Shown piece after piece: positions 7,586-15,247 of a DNA stretch of 25,712 nt (the first letter of the stretch is position 1; every line of letters begins with the position of its first letter). The stretch is from the NCBI GenBank assembly GCA_001821015.1, contig MHRQ01000029.1:8210-33921 (forward strand). The letters are read 5' to 3'. A program made the translations under genes and the position numbers. The stretch is from Candidatus Taylorbacteria bacterium RIFCSPHIGHO2_02_FULL_46_13. GTDB lineage: Bacteria > Patescibacteriota > Minisyncoccia > Phycocordibacterales > DSPV01. The notes under the pieces are model-generated. The model did no database searches and had not been told where the DNA came from. It saw only the letters and a program-made list of their open reading frames with translations.

Positions 7586-7753
7586 CTATGCCTGCTCGTT
7601 AAGCTGTTCTTCAAGCCACTTGCGGTACTCTGCTCTGCTGGTGAATCTTTCCAACACACCATTTATAACGACATCCAAACGAAAACTTTCAGAATTCTCC
7701 GGTTTGTTTTCCTTTGAAGCCTCCGCATCCGCATTTTCCATTTTGTTACCCAT
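7586..7753 (-). CDS. small acidic protein of unknown function
   Basis: 55 aa, MGNKMENADAE to WLEEQLNEQA. Composition: an acidic, disordered-looking first half, then a short segment FRLDVVINGVLERF followed by a helical end (SRAEYRKWLEEQLNEQ). A second ATG (residue 5) is possible. No strong Shine-Dalgarno sequence is visible. It is divergent from the ClpP-like gene, with a shared intergenic region, and is followed by the hairpin at 7531-7564. I do not recognise the family. Its amphipathic end and normal codon use make it plausible as a real gene, but it could be chance. Confidence 0.45.
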   Translation of the reverse strand: MGNKMENADAEASKENKPENSESFRLDVVINGVLERFTSRAEYRKWLEEQLNEQA

Positions 7754-7777
7754 ATATTTATGAAATACTAATGATAC

Positions 7778-7806
7778 TTGACAATCTGATAATAATAATC
7801 TACTAT
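7778..7806 (+). promoter_or_regulatory. consensus promoter of the ClpP-like gene
   Basis: -35 TTGACA (7778-7783), 17-bp spacer, -10 TACTAT (7801-7806). GATAAT and ATTATC form a small inverted repeat across the spacer and the -10, a possible operator. Confidence 0.8.
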
Positions 7807-7830
7807 TATCTTTAGAAACAATTGTAGCAC

Positions 7831-7869
7831 GTTGCGTATTAGACGCAACCAGAGAGGAGGTGATGCGGT
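7831..7869 (+). promoter_or_regulatory. 5'-UTR hairpin and full-length Shine-Dalgarno sequence
   Basis: GTTGCGT (7831-7837) and ACGCAAC (7843-7849) form a 7-bp hairpin. AGGAGGTGATGCG follows, with AGGAGG at 7855-7860, nine bases before the GTG start at 7870. Extended complementarity to the 16S 3' end decides for GTG. An ATG at 7863 would stop after eight codons. Confidence 0.7.
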
Positions 7870-8376
7870 GTGCAAAGAGTACCTATTAGAGAGCTGGATT
7901 CCGGTCAGTTGGAGAAAGTCAGAATTCAGCTTCAGAAAGCACTCGAGACGGGCGACAAGGAAGTGCTTTTTGAGATTTCAAGTCGGGGCGGTGATCATGA
8001 TGAGGTCTTTGATCTCATCACCTATCTCCGCACTGAGAAGTTCCAGACTTCATGTATCGTAACCAGAGCTGCATCGGCAGCAAGTCTACTCGCAATCAGT
8101 TGCGGATTGCGAAAAATAAGAAAACGGGGAAAGATGTTTCTGCATGCCGTAGAGGTGACGCTTCCGGTAACCATGGTCACTGAAACCAACAGGTTACCTG
8201 AAAGCACCGTGCAGAAGTGCAGATATCGGCAACGGGAAACGGAATCGCTTATAAAACAGCGGACCAAAATTCCACCTGCAGAACTAGCCAAGATGATGGC
8301 ACCTGGCGCACAAGGCAGATTTGATGCCGAGAGTGCAGTCAGATGGGGCCTCGTTGACGAGGTAATCGACTACTAA
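7870..8376 (+). CDS. ClpP/crotonase-fold protease-like protein
   Basis: 168 aa, GTG start selected by the strong Shine-Dalgarno sequence. VLFEISSRGGDHDEVFDLI (near 32-50) corresponds to the ClpP oxyanion-loop strand (INSPGG). RAASAASLLAI (66-76) matches the nucleophile turn, with Ser69 the likely nucleophile. KMFLHAVEV supplies His92. The C-terminal GRFDAESAVRWGLVDEVI resembles the ClpP end, but the Asp expected a few residues before A-E-x-A is not in the usual place. The protein is shorter and more diverged than housekeeping ClpP (about 195 aa), with no chaperone partner nearby. It sits alone on the plus strand with its own promoter and terminator. It could be a ClpP-like peptidase or an inactive paralogue. 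Confidence 0.72.
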   Translation: MQRVPIRELDSGQLEKVRIQLQKALETGDKEVLFEISSRGGDHDEVFDLITYLRTEKFQTSCIVTRAASAASLLAISCGLRKIRKRGKMFLHAVEVTLPVTMVTETNRLPESTVQKCRYRQRETESLIKQRTKIPPAELAKMMAPGAQGRFDAESAVRWGLVDEVIDY

Positions 8377-8383
8377 CGAATCG

Positions 8384-8415
8384 AACGAGTCCGGAATTTT
8401 CTGGGCTCGTTTTTA
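8384..8415 (+). terminator. intrinsic terminator of the ClpP-like gene
   Basis: AACGAGTCC (8384-8392) pairs with GGGCTCGTT (8403-8411) with one G-U, followed by a T-rich run to 8418. It lies eight bases after the stop codon. Confidence 0.85.
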
Positions 8416-8431
8416 TTTACCAGCTCTATGT

Positions 8432-8692
8432 TCAGAGTGTTTTTTTAAGCACTTCTACCTGTGCAATAGCTTCTGCCTTGCGTTCTTCATCTTCTATATC
8501 TTTTGCGACAACTTCTGCATCTATAAGTGCAGCTTGCATTCGCTCTTTGTCGCCTGACACATCGTCAAATTGCTGCAAAGCATCTTTGAATCGCTTCTCT
8601 GCTTCGCTTTCATTTACTATCTCCGGCTGTTCAAACACACCTCTCATAGTTACAACTTCATTGTCGCCCGTGTATACAAACACTGTCAACAC
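8432..8692 (-). CDS. small hypothetical protein downstream of map
   Basis: 86 aa. It starts with a short beta-like stretch (MLTVFVYTGDNEVVTMRGVF) and continues as a highly charged helical region (EAEKRFKDALQQFDDV to AEAIAQVEVLKKTL). GAGG lies a few bases before the ATG. It follows map by 26 bp and is probably the last gene of the spc transcript. The two-part layout faintly recalls the helical end of ATP-synthase epsilon, but it is too short to claim. I do not recognise the family. Confidence 0.6.
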   Translation of the reverse strand: MLTVFVYTGDNEVVTMRGVFEQPEIVNESEAEKRFKDALQQFDDVSGDKERMQAALIDAEVVAKDIEDEERKAEAIAQVEVLKKTL

Positions 8693-8718
8693 ATTTCTAG
8701 CCTCAAAGGTGGATATCT

Positions 8719-9486
8719 TTAAGCCTGTGTCAGTATCTCTGGCTCACCATCAGTGATAAGCACGGTATGTTCAAAATGTGCGCTACGCTTACCATCACGA
8801 GTGCGATACGTAAATCCATCTTTGTCCAAGAAAATTTCATCACCTCCCTCGTTAATCATGGGCTCTATCGCAACAACCATCCCTTTCTTTAATTCTGCAC
8901 CTGCGCCTCGCTTTCCGTAATTGGGAATATAGGGGTCTTCATGCACCTCGTACCCCACACCATGCCCTGCGAGCTCGCGGACGATTCCGAAGCCATGAGG
9001 TTTAATAAAACGTTCAATGGCATAGCCGATGTCTCCAACGTGCTTACCCGCCACAACGTGCGCAATACCGATTGAGAGAGATTCGCGCGTTGTCCCAATA
9101 AGCTTCTGGGCAATCGTGTCAATCTTTCCGACACCCAGCGTCAAAGCCGAATCTAAAAATAAACCTTGGTGTATAAGCCCCAAATCTAGCGAAACCACAT
9201 CACCCGCTTTTATAATTTGTGTGCCCGTAGGAAGGCCGTGCACTACCTGGTCATTGACCGAGACACAAAGACTTGCAGGATACGCGACGCCTTTCCCTCG
9301 TGATCGGTAATTAAGAAAAGACGGCACGTCGCCACCTTCACGAATCAGTTTCTCGGCCAGCATATCCAATTCTTTTCCCGTGACACCCGGTTTAACTAAC
9401 CGCGCCACCTCGGCAAGAATCTCCGCCAAGCGCCACCCGCCTTCGCGCAAGAGATTAATTTCTTCCGTGGTTTTAATCGTAATCAT
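8719..9486 (-). CDS. map: methionine aminopeptidase, type I
   Basis: 255 aa. It removes the N-terminal Met from nascent proteins using two metal ions. The metal ligands are visible in order: Asp in VVSLDLGL and in DSALTLGVG, His in ELAGHGVGYEVHEDPYIPN, Glu in VAIEPMINEGG and Glu in AHFEHTVLIT. YRSRGKGVAYPASLCVSVNDQ holds the substrate-side residues. Length and motif spacing are normal for type Ia. GGTAGG lies a few bases before the ATG. It follows adk by 23 bp, the standard secY-adk-map order. Confidence 0.96.
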   Translation of the reverse strand: MITIKTTEEINLLREGGWRLAEILAEVARLVKPGVTGKELDMLAEKLIREGGDVPSFLNYRSRGKGVAYPASLCVSVNDQVVHGLPTGTQIIKAGDVVSLDLGLIHQGLFLDSALTLGVGKIDTIAQKLIGTTRESLSIGIAHVVAGKHVGDIGYAIERFIKPHGFGIVRELAGHGVGYEVHEDPYIPNYGKRGAGAELKKGMVVAIEPMINEGGDEIFLDKDGFTYRTRDGKRSAHFEHTVLITDGEPEILTQA

Positions 9487-9509
9487 TTTCCTACCTTAAG
9501 AACTATGAG

Positions 9510-10112
9510 CTAACGGGGGAAACCGGCGAGCTGTAAAATTTCATTGTGTGTCTCATCAGCCGGCAATTCACCGTGCAACTCATGAAAAAAATAGTCCGGA
9601 TTGTCATGAAAAAATGTCAGCGCTTTGGCCACATGGGTATCAAACCAATTCAGACGAGCATTGATATCGTCAACATTGTCGTCCATTCTGCCACGCCCCA
9701 TAAGGCGCGCCACCGCGGCTTCGCGCGAAATGTTGAGGTAGAAGACGTGGGGTTTTGGCCAATGATAGAACTTCACCGCTGAATCTAAGACAAAAGCTTC
9801 GTTGTATATTCGGGGAGTACCATCCATAATCACATGCGCGTCAGGCTTGACAATGTTGATAAAAAACTGCGACCACATGGATATCGTCAAGAATTGCGGT
9901 TGTAAACCACCCTCATCATAATTTTTCTTGGAAAGCTGCTGGCTATAGGTATCTCCCTTTATAAATTCCCTGAACAATTTCCCTGTTTCCAAATACACAA
10001 TCACCCGATTAGGGTCAACTTCCTTGAGACGCTTCATCAAAAGCTCCGCCTGCGTGCCCTTGCCACACCCTGACCGCCCGGTAAAAATAAAAACGCTTGG
10101 CAAAATGTTCAT
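9510..10112 (-). CDS. adk: adenylate kinase (CPR-type, short LID)
   Basis: 200 aa. The P-loop is TGRSGCGKGTQ at residues 12-22, where most Adk proteins have GxPGxGKGT. The AMP-side motif reads MDGTPRIYNEA instead of DGFPR. The LID is reduced to GRGRMDDNVDDINARL, with the Arg and Asp-Asp residues kept. It converts ATP + AMP to 2 ADP. Position between secY and map supports the role. Its ATG directly abuts a family A repeat end (TTTCTAACGGG), with no conventional Shine-Dalgarno sequence. Confidence 0.88.
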   Translation of the reverse strand: MNILPSVFIFTGRSGCGKGTQAELLMKRLKEVDPNRVIVYLETGKLFREFIKGDTYSQQLSKKNYDEGGLQPQFLTISMWSQFFINIVKPDAHVIMDGTPRIYNEAFVLDSAVKFYHWPKPHVFYLNISREAAVARLMGRGRMDDNVDDINARLNWFDTHVAKALTFFHDNPDYFFHELHGELPADETHNEILQLAGFPR

Positions 10113-10236
10113 CCCGTTAGAAATCTAATAGTTTGTTAATAATTTTCTCGTAATTTTTTTGACTAAGCTTCATAGCGCCAACTTTCGCTTGTCTTCTCAC
10201 GGTCGTCCGTGGCGGACGACCTAATTCTAACGGGAT
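10111..10236. repeat. family A inverted-repeat unit, secY-adk spacer
   Basis: 126 bp. Terminal inverted repeats ATCCCGTTAGAA (10111-10122) and TTCTAACGGGAT (10225-10236). Internal hairpin GGTCGTCCG (10201-10209) with CGGACGACC (10213-10221). The left terminus includes two bases of the adk ATG. Confidence 0.88.
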
Positions 10237-10273
10237 TCATACTCGTGGTATACCGTGAGAAAATTGCACTGCC

Positions 10274-11545
10274 CTAGTACTCACGCATTGATATTTGCGC
10301 GTCAATTTTCTTCATGAGATCAAGCACCACGGATACCACAATCAGAAGCGCCGTGCCCCCGATGGTAAGCGCGGCAATGCCTGTAATCGCGCGCATCGCG
10401 AGAGGCAAAATTGCAACCAGACCCAAAAAGAGAGCGCCGACAAGAGTGATTCGCGTCAAAATGCGCGAAATGTAGTCAGCGGTTGATTGACCCGGCCGGA
10501 CACCGGGGATAAATGCACCATTTTTCTGGAGATTGGTGGAAAGCGTATGAGGATCAAAGGTCACTGCCGTGTAGAAATAGGTAAATACAACCACCAAGAC
10601 AAAGTACACGCTTGAATACAACCAAAGATTTGAGAGTAGTGAAAGCAGAGCTCCGGAAATCGCTTGTACAATCACATTATCAAAACCTGAGAGAAGATTC
10701 ACGATGACCTGGGGAAAAAGCAAAATAGAAAGCGCAAAGATGATCGGAATAACGCCAGCTTGGTTGAGACGTAGCGGCAAATACGTGGAGACTCCACCAT
10801 ACACCTTCATGCCGCGCACCCGTCGCGCATATGTCACCGGTATCGGACGCTCCGCTTCCGTCACCACGACGACGCCCAACACGATCAAGAGAGCTGCAAC
10901 AAGAAACCCAAGATAAAGTGGGATTTGCGAAACATCAAAGGTAAACGCAAGTTGACTCGTAACCGCAGGAATACGCGACACAATACCGGCAAAAATAAGG
11001 AGCGAGACGCCGTTGCCAATACCGAATTCGGTGATGAGCTCGCCGATCCACATCAAAAGGAGCGAGGCGGCTGTAATAATGACAATATTAATTAACATAC
11101 TGAACGAACCTATATTGGTCACTACCTGCTGTCGTTCAAGAAGTATCATAAAGCTGTACCCTTGGATAATAGAGAGTGGTATCGTTAACAGGCGAGAATA
11201 CTGTGCAAATTTCATACGTCCCGCTTCCCCCTCTTCTTGATACAAGGCTTTGAGCTTCGGAAAAACCATCGTTAACAATTGCATGATGATCGTAGCGGTA
11301 ATAAAGGGTCCAACGCCAAGCATCATGATGGAAAATGTGGAAAGCCCGCCGCCTGAAAAAATATCCAGGAGACCCAAGAATTGATTGTTGGCAAACAAAT
11401 TTTTCAGCTGCAACGGATCAATACCGGGAATAGGTATAATCGCGAGCAAGCGGAAGATGATGAGGGCACCAATCGTAAAGAACACACGGTTGCGAAGTAC
11501 CGGATCCTTGAACACAAGCTTTAATTTTTCCAGAAACGTATTCAT
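10274..11545 (-). CDS. secY: preprotein translocase subunit SecY
   Basis: 423 aa, about ten hydrophobic helices. Family landmarks: LLAIIPIPGIDP after the first helix, the plug region LLDIFSGGGLSTFSIMMLGVGPFITATIIMQ, YARRVRGMKVYGGVSTYLPLRLNQAGVIPIIFA in the cytosolic loop C4, and PGVRPGQSTADYI before the last helices. It forms the protein-conducting channel in the inner membrane. Gene order L15-secY-adk-map is canonical. The ATG abuts the repeat end TTTCTAACAGG. Confidence 0.97.
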   Translation of the reverse strand: MNTFLEKLKLVFKDPVLRNRVFFTIGALIIFRLLAIIPIPGIDPLQLKNLFANNQFLGLLDIFSGGGLSTFSIMMLGVGPFITATIIMQLLTMVFPKLKALYQEEGEAGRMKFAQYSRLLTIPLSIIQGYSFMILLERQQVVTNIGSFSMLINIVIITAASLLLMWIGELITEFGIGNGVSLLIFAGIVSRIPAVTSQLAFTFDVSQIPLYLGFLVAALLIVLGVVVVTEAERPIPVTYARRVRGMKVYGGVSTYLPLRLNQAGVIPIIFALSILLFPQVIVNLLSGFDNVIVQAISGALLSLLSNLWLYSSVYFVLVVVFTYFYTAVTFDPHTLSTNLQKNGAFIPGVRPGQSTADYISRILTRITLVGALFLGLVAILPLAMRAITGIAALTIGGTALLIVVSVVLDLMKKIDAQISMREY

Positions 11546-11664
11546 CCTGTTAGAAATCTAATAGTTTATTAATGTGGTATTCATAATTTTAGGCATAGTA
11601 TACATGTTATTCACTTCGTTCTGACCCCGAACGGTCGCCTTCGGCGACCTATTTCTAACGGGAT
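11544..11664. repeat. family A inverted-repeat unit, L15-secY spacer
   Basis: 121 bp. Termini ATCCTGTTAGAAAT (11544-11557) and ATTTCTAACGGGAT (11651-11664), one mismatch. Internal hairpin GGTCGCC/GGCGACC near 11632-11649. Its base pairs differ from the other copies but complementarity is kept. Confidence 0.87.
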
Positions 11665-11671
11665 TCATGTG

Positions 11672-12115
11672 TTATGCGGTGATTTTTCCCCCCACTTTTT
11701 CTATCTTTGTCTTTGCTCCAGCCGATACACTGCACCCCACTATGGAAAGCTTTTTGGTCAGTTCACCTGAACCCAGGATCTTAACTTTGGGCAGTACGCC
11801 GCTTACGCTCTCAATCAAACCTTTTTCTAACAGCGTCTGTGGTGTCACCACTTCGGTCGCCTCAAATCGTTTTTCTAAAAGCTCAATATCAACGATTACC
11901 GCATCCGCTTGTATACTTTGGTTGATATTCTTTCCACGGCCTCGTAACTTGGGCAAACGCATAATGACATCCCGTATCTCAGGACGTATCTTCCTGCCGG
12001 ACCGCGCTTTCTGGCCCTTGGTACCGCGTCCGGATGTCTTTCCACGCTTGCCACCACGTCCCACTGACTGTGAGTATTTCCGCTTGGTATTTCTTTGTAT
12101 GTTATGCATTTGCAT
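11672..12115 (-). CDS. rplO: 50S ribosomal protein L15
   Basis: 147 aa. The glycine/arginine-rich start (RNTKRKYSQSVGRGGKRGKTSGRGTKGQKAR) is the typical L15 rRNA-binding extension. The C-terminal half carries GSGELTKKLSIVGCSVSAGA. ATG at 12115 or 12109. It follows S5 directly in gene content: the L30 gene, present here in most bacteria, is absent. Confidence 0.94.
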   Translation of the reverse strand: MQMHNIQRNTKRKYSQSVGRGGKRGKTSGRGTKGQKARSGRKIRPEIRDVIMRLPKLRGRGKNINQSIQADAVIVDIELLEKRFEATEVVTPQTLLEKGLIESVSGVLPKVKILGSGELTKKLSIVGCSVSAGAKTKIEKVGGKITA

Positions 12116-12233
12116 GGTAATAATTCAAAATTAAAAAATCAAAGTTCAAAATGACAATGCAAAATTCTCTGCACCTTTCCTACTCTCTCCAATTTTAAAT
12201 TGTCATTTTTCATTTTGAGATTTACATTTTTCA
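12116..12233. repeat. family C AT-rich inverted-repeat unit, S5-L15 spacer
   Basis: AT-rich arms of the type AATTAAAAAATCAAA / CAAAATGACAAT near 12128-12160 pair imperfectly with ATTGTCATTTTTCATTTTGA near 12199-12218. It fills the whole interval from the S5 stop to the L15 start. Confidence 0.65.
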
Positions 12234-12923
12234 TTAGGAGGACGACACGGGTAATTTAGGTTCCGCTGAGACGTCTTTAGCTAATACTTTCCCTAATCGC
12301 AGAGTATGAAGCGCTTGCATCGCAGCGCGGGCGACATTAAGTTTGTTCTTGCTCGGAGAAAAAATCTTAGCCGTGATATCTTTTATACCCGCAAGCTCTA
12401 TAACGTTGCGCACAGCACTCCCCGCCACCACACCGCGACCAGGCGCCGGCATCATCATCACTCTGGCGCTTGAATATTTTGCTTCAATGCGATGCGCGAT
12501 AGAAAAAGAAGGGGTTAGAGAAAGTTGAATCATATGTTTCTTCGCATCACGAATTGATTTTTCAATCGCAATTGCCGTGTCTGCTCCTTTGCCGGTACCT
12601 ACCCCAACAGAACCACGGCGATTCCCCAAAATCATTGCAACAGAGAAGCTAAAGCGTCGGCCACCGGTAGAAACGCGAGCGACTCTGCGAATATTTATGA
12701 TTTTCTGGTCAAATTCCTGACGCGCCCGCTCCGGACGTCCAGAACGTCTGAAGTTTTTCTTGCGCAAAGGTTGACGATCTCTAAACGCCCCGCGGACCGG
12801 TCGTTTTTCATCTTTTGGCACAACTGCTACGGGAGTACCGCTCTCCACAGCTACAACTGGTGCAACTCGTGCAACTGGTTCGCCCTTGTCGTCTGTTTCT
12901 GTTTTGATTATTTCGTCAGCCAT
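12234..12923 (-). CDS. rpsE: 30S ribosomal protein S5
   Basis: 229 aa, longer than the usual 165. The extra length is an N-terminal extension of about 70 residues (acidic then basic, ending RSGRPERARQEFDQK). The S5 core follows: IINIRRVARVSTGGRRFSFSVAMILGN, GVGTGKGADTAIAIEKS, and MMMPAPGRGVVAGSAVRNVIELAG. It helps decoding accuracy on the small subunit. Its ATG is preceded by a family B leader with a hairpin a few bases upstream. Confidence 0.95.
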   Translation of the reverse strand: MADEIIKTETDDKGEPVARVAPVVAVESGTPVAVVPKDEKRPVRGAFRDRQPLRKKNFRRSGRPERARQEFDQKIINIRRVARVSTGGRRFSFSVAMILGNRRGSVGVGTGKGADTAIAIEKSIRDAKKHMIQLSLTPSFSIAHRIEAKYSSARVMMMPAPGRGVVAGSAVRNVIELAGIKDITAKIFSPSKNKLNVARAAMQALHTLRLGKVLAKDVSAEPKLPVSSS

Positions 12924-12927
12924 GATT

Positions 12928-13065
12928 GATTTTTAACGAACGAAGTGAGTATTAAAATCACCACCCCGTGGAATAATACCTCGGACCTTGCTGTTTGCCT
13001 TACTATTAGTTGTGATTTGTATGTATTTCATTGTATTGAATTGCCTATTCCACGGGGTTAAGTAA
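12928..13065. repeat. family B inverted-repeat unit, L18-S5 spacer
   Basis: Long-range arms CCCCGTGGAATA (12964-12975) and TATTCCACGGGG (13046-13057). A second hairpin next to the S5 ATG: GATTTTTAA (12928-12936) with TTAAAATC (12952-12959). GTTAAGTAAATTA after the right arm is shared with the 196-bp copies. Confidence 0.78.
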
Positions 13066-13095
13066 ATTATAGTCGCTTTACTCCTTAATTTTCAT

Positions 13096-13452
13096 TTAAA
13101 ATATCAACCCCGCCGCGCGCGCGCCGTCCGCGATAGCTTTGATCCGACCCGTGTACACATACCCTCCACGGTCAAAGACAACTTTCTTCATCTTTTTGCC
13201 GAGCGCAAGGTCCCCAATAGTTTTTCCAAGCTCGGCAGCTCTCGCGAGCATGGTCTTTCCTTTGAGGTCTTTGGTTGAAGCGGCGGCAATCGTTTTACCG
13301 TTGGTATCATCAATAAGCTGTGCATACATAAAATGGTTTGAACGAAACACTGACAAGCGAGGGCGGTCTGCTGTCCCCCGTACACGAAAACGAATCCTCG
13401 TATGGCGGCGAGTGCGTAAGCGTAGTGCTCTGTTTTGGATAGCTTTAGACAT
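13096..13452 (-). CDS. rplR: 50S ribosomal protein L18
   Basis: 118 aa. RLRTRRHTRIRFRVRGTADRPRLSVFRSNHFMYAQLIDD is the standard L18 start. FDRGGYVYTGRIKAIADGARAAGLIF is the standard end. It binds 5S rRNA in the central protuberance. Only 4 bp separate it from L6. Confidence 0.97.
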   Translation of the reverse strand: MSKAIQNRALRLRTRRHTRIRFRVRGTADRPRLSVFRSNHFMYAQLIDDTNGKTIAAASTKDLKGKTMLARAAELGKTIGDLALGKKMKKVVFDRGGYVYTGRIKAIADGARAAGLIF

Positions 13453-13456
13453 ATAG

Positions 13457-14002
13457 TTACGCAGTGGTTGAGGCAGCCTTCTTACCCTGCTTCATCTTGA
13501 TAACTTCTCCCTGGTAACGGATTCCCTTCCCTTTGTAGGGCTCAGGTTTTTTGAGCGATCTGAGCTCCGCGGCAAAGCGACCTACCTCTTCTTTATTAAT
13601 ACCGGAAACAGTAATCAAGCCCTTCTCGGTAACCACTTTCAAACCTGTCGGTATGGCAATCTTGACGGGATGTGAAAAACCAAGAGCCAGAACAATGTCG
13701 GTCCCCTTTACGTCTGCTTTATATCCAATACCCTCTATCGCCAACCGCTTTTCAAAAACCTTATTGACTCCCGCCATCATACTTTTGATAAGAGATGCAT
13801 ACGTGCCCCAAAGCGCTTTCGTCTCGTTCGTCAATATTTTAGGGGACACCGTCACGGAATCTGCAGTTATTTCTATAGCTACAGATGACTTAAATTCGCG
13901 TGAGAGCTCTCCCAGAGGCCCTTTCACGGACACGTTTCTACCTGACACCGTGACGGTTGTGCCTTTAGGAACTGGAATTGGTTTTTTGCCGATACGTGAC
14001 AT
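13457..14002 (-). CDS. rplF: 50S ribosomal protein L6
   Basis: 181 aa. Start MSRIGKKPIPVPKGTTVTVSG and end RSLKKPEPYKGKGIRYQGEVIKMKQGKKA are diagnostic. It has two repeated L6 domains. It lies near the GTPase centre of the large subunit. Position S8-L6-L18 is canonical. Confidence 0.97.
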   Translation of the reverse strand: MSRIGKKPIPVPKGTTVTVSGRNVSVKGPLGELSREFKSSVAIEITADSVTVSPKILTNETKALWGTYASLIKSMMAGVNKVFEKRLAIEGIGYKADVKGTDIVLALGFSHPVKIAIPTGLKVVTEKGLITVSGINKEEVGRFAAELRSLKKPEPYKGKGIRYQGEVIKMKQGKKAASTTA

Positions 14003-14009
14003 GTTAATA

Positions 14010-14130
14010 ATTTAAAGTTAAAAAATCAAAATTGAAAATGATAATTCAAGATTGAAAGTGTTTGAAATCCGAGCCTGCATGTATGTTGTTTTGTAATTTT
14101 TCATTTTGAGATTTGCATTTTACATTTCTT
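14010..14130. repeat. family C AT-rich inverted-repeat unit, S8-L6 spacer
   Basis: AAAAATCAAAATTGAAAATG (from 14021) and ATTTTTCATTTTGAGATTTG (from 14096) are imperfect inverted arms. Both resemble the S5-L15 and S3-L16 units in wording and layout. Confidence 0.65.
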
Positions 14131-14136
14131 CAAGAT

Positions 14137-14532
14137 CTACCAGATCTTGAAGAGCAGCTCGCCTCCTAAATGCTCTTTGCGCGCAGCGCCTCCGGTCATA
14201 ATGCCTTTAGGGGTGGAAAGTACGAGCCGACCGAGTCCGTTGAACACGGGAAAAAGCTGATTTGATTTACCGTACACGCGTCGCGAAGGTTTGGAAACGC
14301 GTGCAACTCCGCTGATTTTCGCGTGTTTGCTTTCGTCATAGGCAAGAGTAACTTCCAAAAACTTACCCATCTTTTTCCCTTTGCGTTCAATAAGTGTGAT
14401 ATATCCTTCTTTGTGTAACACCTCTGCAATAGCGGCAATCATTTTTGAATAAGGAAACAGAACGGTAGGCTTGCCGGCCTTACCCGCATTAGATAGCTTC
14501 ACAATAAAATCTGAAATGTTGTCCTTTACCAT
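14137..14532 (-). CDS. rpsH: 30S ribosomal protein S8
   Basis: 131 aa. The N-terminal domain includes VLFPYSKMIAAIAEVLHKEGYI. The C-terminal domain has RVSKPSRRVYGKSNQLFPVFNGLGRLVLSTPKGIMTGGAARKEHLGGELLFKIW, the 16S rRNA and translational-repressor surface. It follows S14 as usual. Confidence 0.97.
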   Translation of the reverse strand: MVKDNISDFIVKLSNAGKAGKPTVLFPYSKMIAAIAEVLHKEGYITLIERKGKKMGKFLEVTLAYDESKHAKISGVARVSKPSRRVYGKSNQLFPVFNGLGRLVLSTPKGIMTGGAARKEHLGGELLFKIW

Positions 14533-14661
14533 TTGTTTTGTGAGTTTGTTGAAAATTCTTCAGCTACAAGGCGCGGGCGAGAAGCGAACCGAGCAATAGT
14601 CCCCCTATTGTGAGGGAGCATCGGAGCCCGCAACGCCGCAGATGATAATTTTCAGCTAACT
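14533..14661. repeat. hairpin-rich spacer unit between S14 and S8
   Basis: Outer arms TTGAAAATT near 14551 and AATTTTCA near 14647 enclose a GC-rich nested structure (GGCG/CGCC, CGGGC/GCCCG, TCCC/GGGA) at about 14570-14637. The composition is unlike the neighbouring AT-rich units, but the stop-to-start placement is the same. Confidence 0.5.
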
Positions 14662-14847
14662 CTACCATGATGATTTTCGTACGCCTGGTATCATGCCCTC
14701 ATTAGCATATTCACGGAAACAAATGCGGCAGAGACCGAAATCGCGCATAAACGCTCTCTTGCGACCGCAACGAAAACAGCGCCGTACTATCCGTGAGGAA
14801 AATTTAGGCTTCTTTTGCGACCGTGCAACTGTTGATGTTTTTGCCAT
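14662..14847 (-). CDS. rpsN: 30S ribosomal protein S14, zinc-binding type
   Basis: 61 aa from the ATG at 14847; an upstream ATG at 14913 would run through a leader hairpin. The zinc ribbon is CFRCGRKRAF followed by GLCRICFREYANEG (CxxC ... CxxC), the short C+ form of S14. It ends PGVRKSSW, as in the family. It heads the second half of the spc operon after the island, 350 nt downstream of a consensus promoter. Confidence 0.96.
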   Translation of the reverse strand: MAKTSTVARSQKKPKFSSRIVRRCFRCGRKRAFMRDFGLCRICFREYANEGMIPGVRKSSW

Positions 14848-14856
14848 GATTTTTTC

Positions 14857-14927
14857 ACCCGAAAAACTTTTTGCTCTTGGCTTTGCCTGTACGCCTCTGG
14901 CGTACGAGAGCAAAAACTTTACCGGGT
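14857..14927 (-). promoter_or_regulatory. large leader hairpin just upstream of S14
   Basis: On the minus strand ACCCG + TTTTTGCTCT pairs with AGAGCAAAAA + CGGGT, topped by GTACGCC (14889-14895) with GGCGTAC (14899-14905). It ends about 10 nt before the ATG. A candidate regulatory leader or spacer element like those in front of other genes of the cluster. Confidence 0.6.
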
Positions 14928-15016
14928 AAACAAAAAAGGTCGTTGGTTCGGTGGGTATTTAGCGCCTTATCCGTAACTGCCGGGTACAAAGGCCTAGATT
15001 CCAACAGTGCCAACTA

Positions 15017-15049
15017 CTTAAAGCTTTCCTGCAGCAGTAAAGCTTTAAG
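15017..15049. promoter_or_regulatory. 11-bp hairpin in the S14 leader
   Basis: CTTAAAGCTTT (15017-15027) and AAAGCTTTAAG (15039-15049). It lies inside the roughly 345-nt untranslated leader between the promoter at 15199-15227 and S14. Apart from it and the hairpin at 14857-14927, the 400 bp between S14 and the next gene hold nothing I can name. Confidence 0.5.
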
Positions 15050-15198
15050 TTTAAGAACCTCTCGGTTCTCAATACTCGCTTCACTCACTGCTCTCCTCCG
15101 CGGAGAAACTCCCGTTTCCCCGACCCCTTTCCCATCTCTCCGCACAGGAGGAAAAGGTGTGCGGATAGATCTTTCAAAACGCCCTTAAGCGTCAGGCC

Positions 15199-15227
15199 AT
15201 ACTAGCAAAGAGAGAAAAGGGTGTCAA
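15199..15227 (-). promoter_or_regulatory. consensus promoter driving S14 and downstream genes
   Basis: Minus-strand -35 TTGACA (15227-15222), exactly 17 bp, -10 TAGTAT (15204-15199). It restarts transcription of the ribosomal cluster after the island. Confidence 0.82.
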
Positions 15228-15247
15228 ACCAGAAATTTATGGGGGAT

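Noticed and set aside
8432..8692. ATP synthase epsilon subunit
   Set aside because: Only a vague two-part layout and charged helical end; too short and no diagnostic motif, and no other atp genes nearby.
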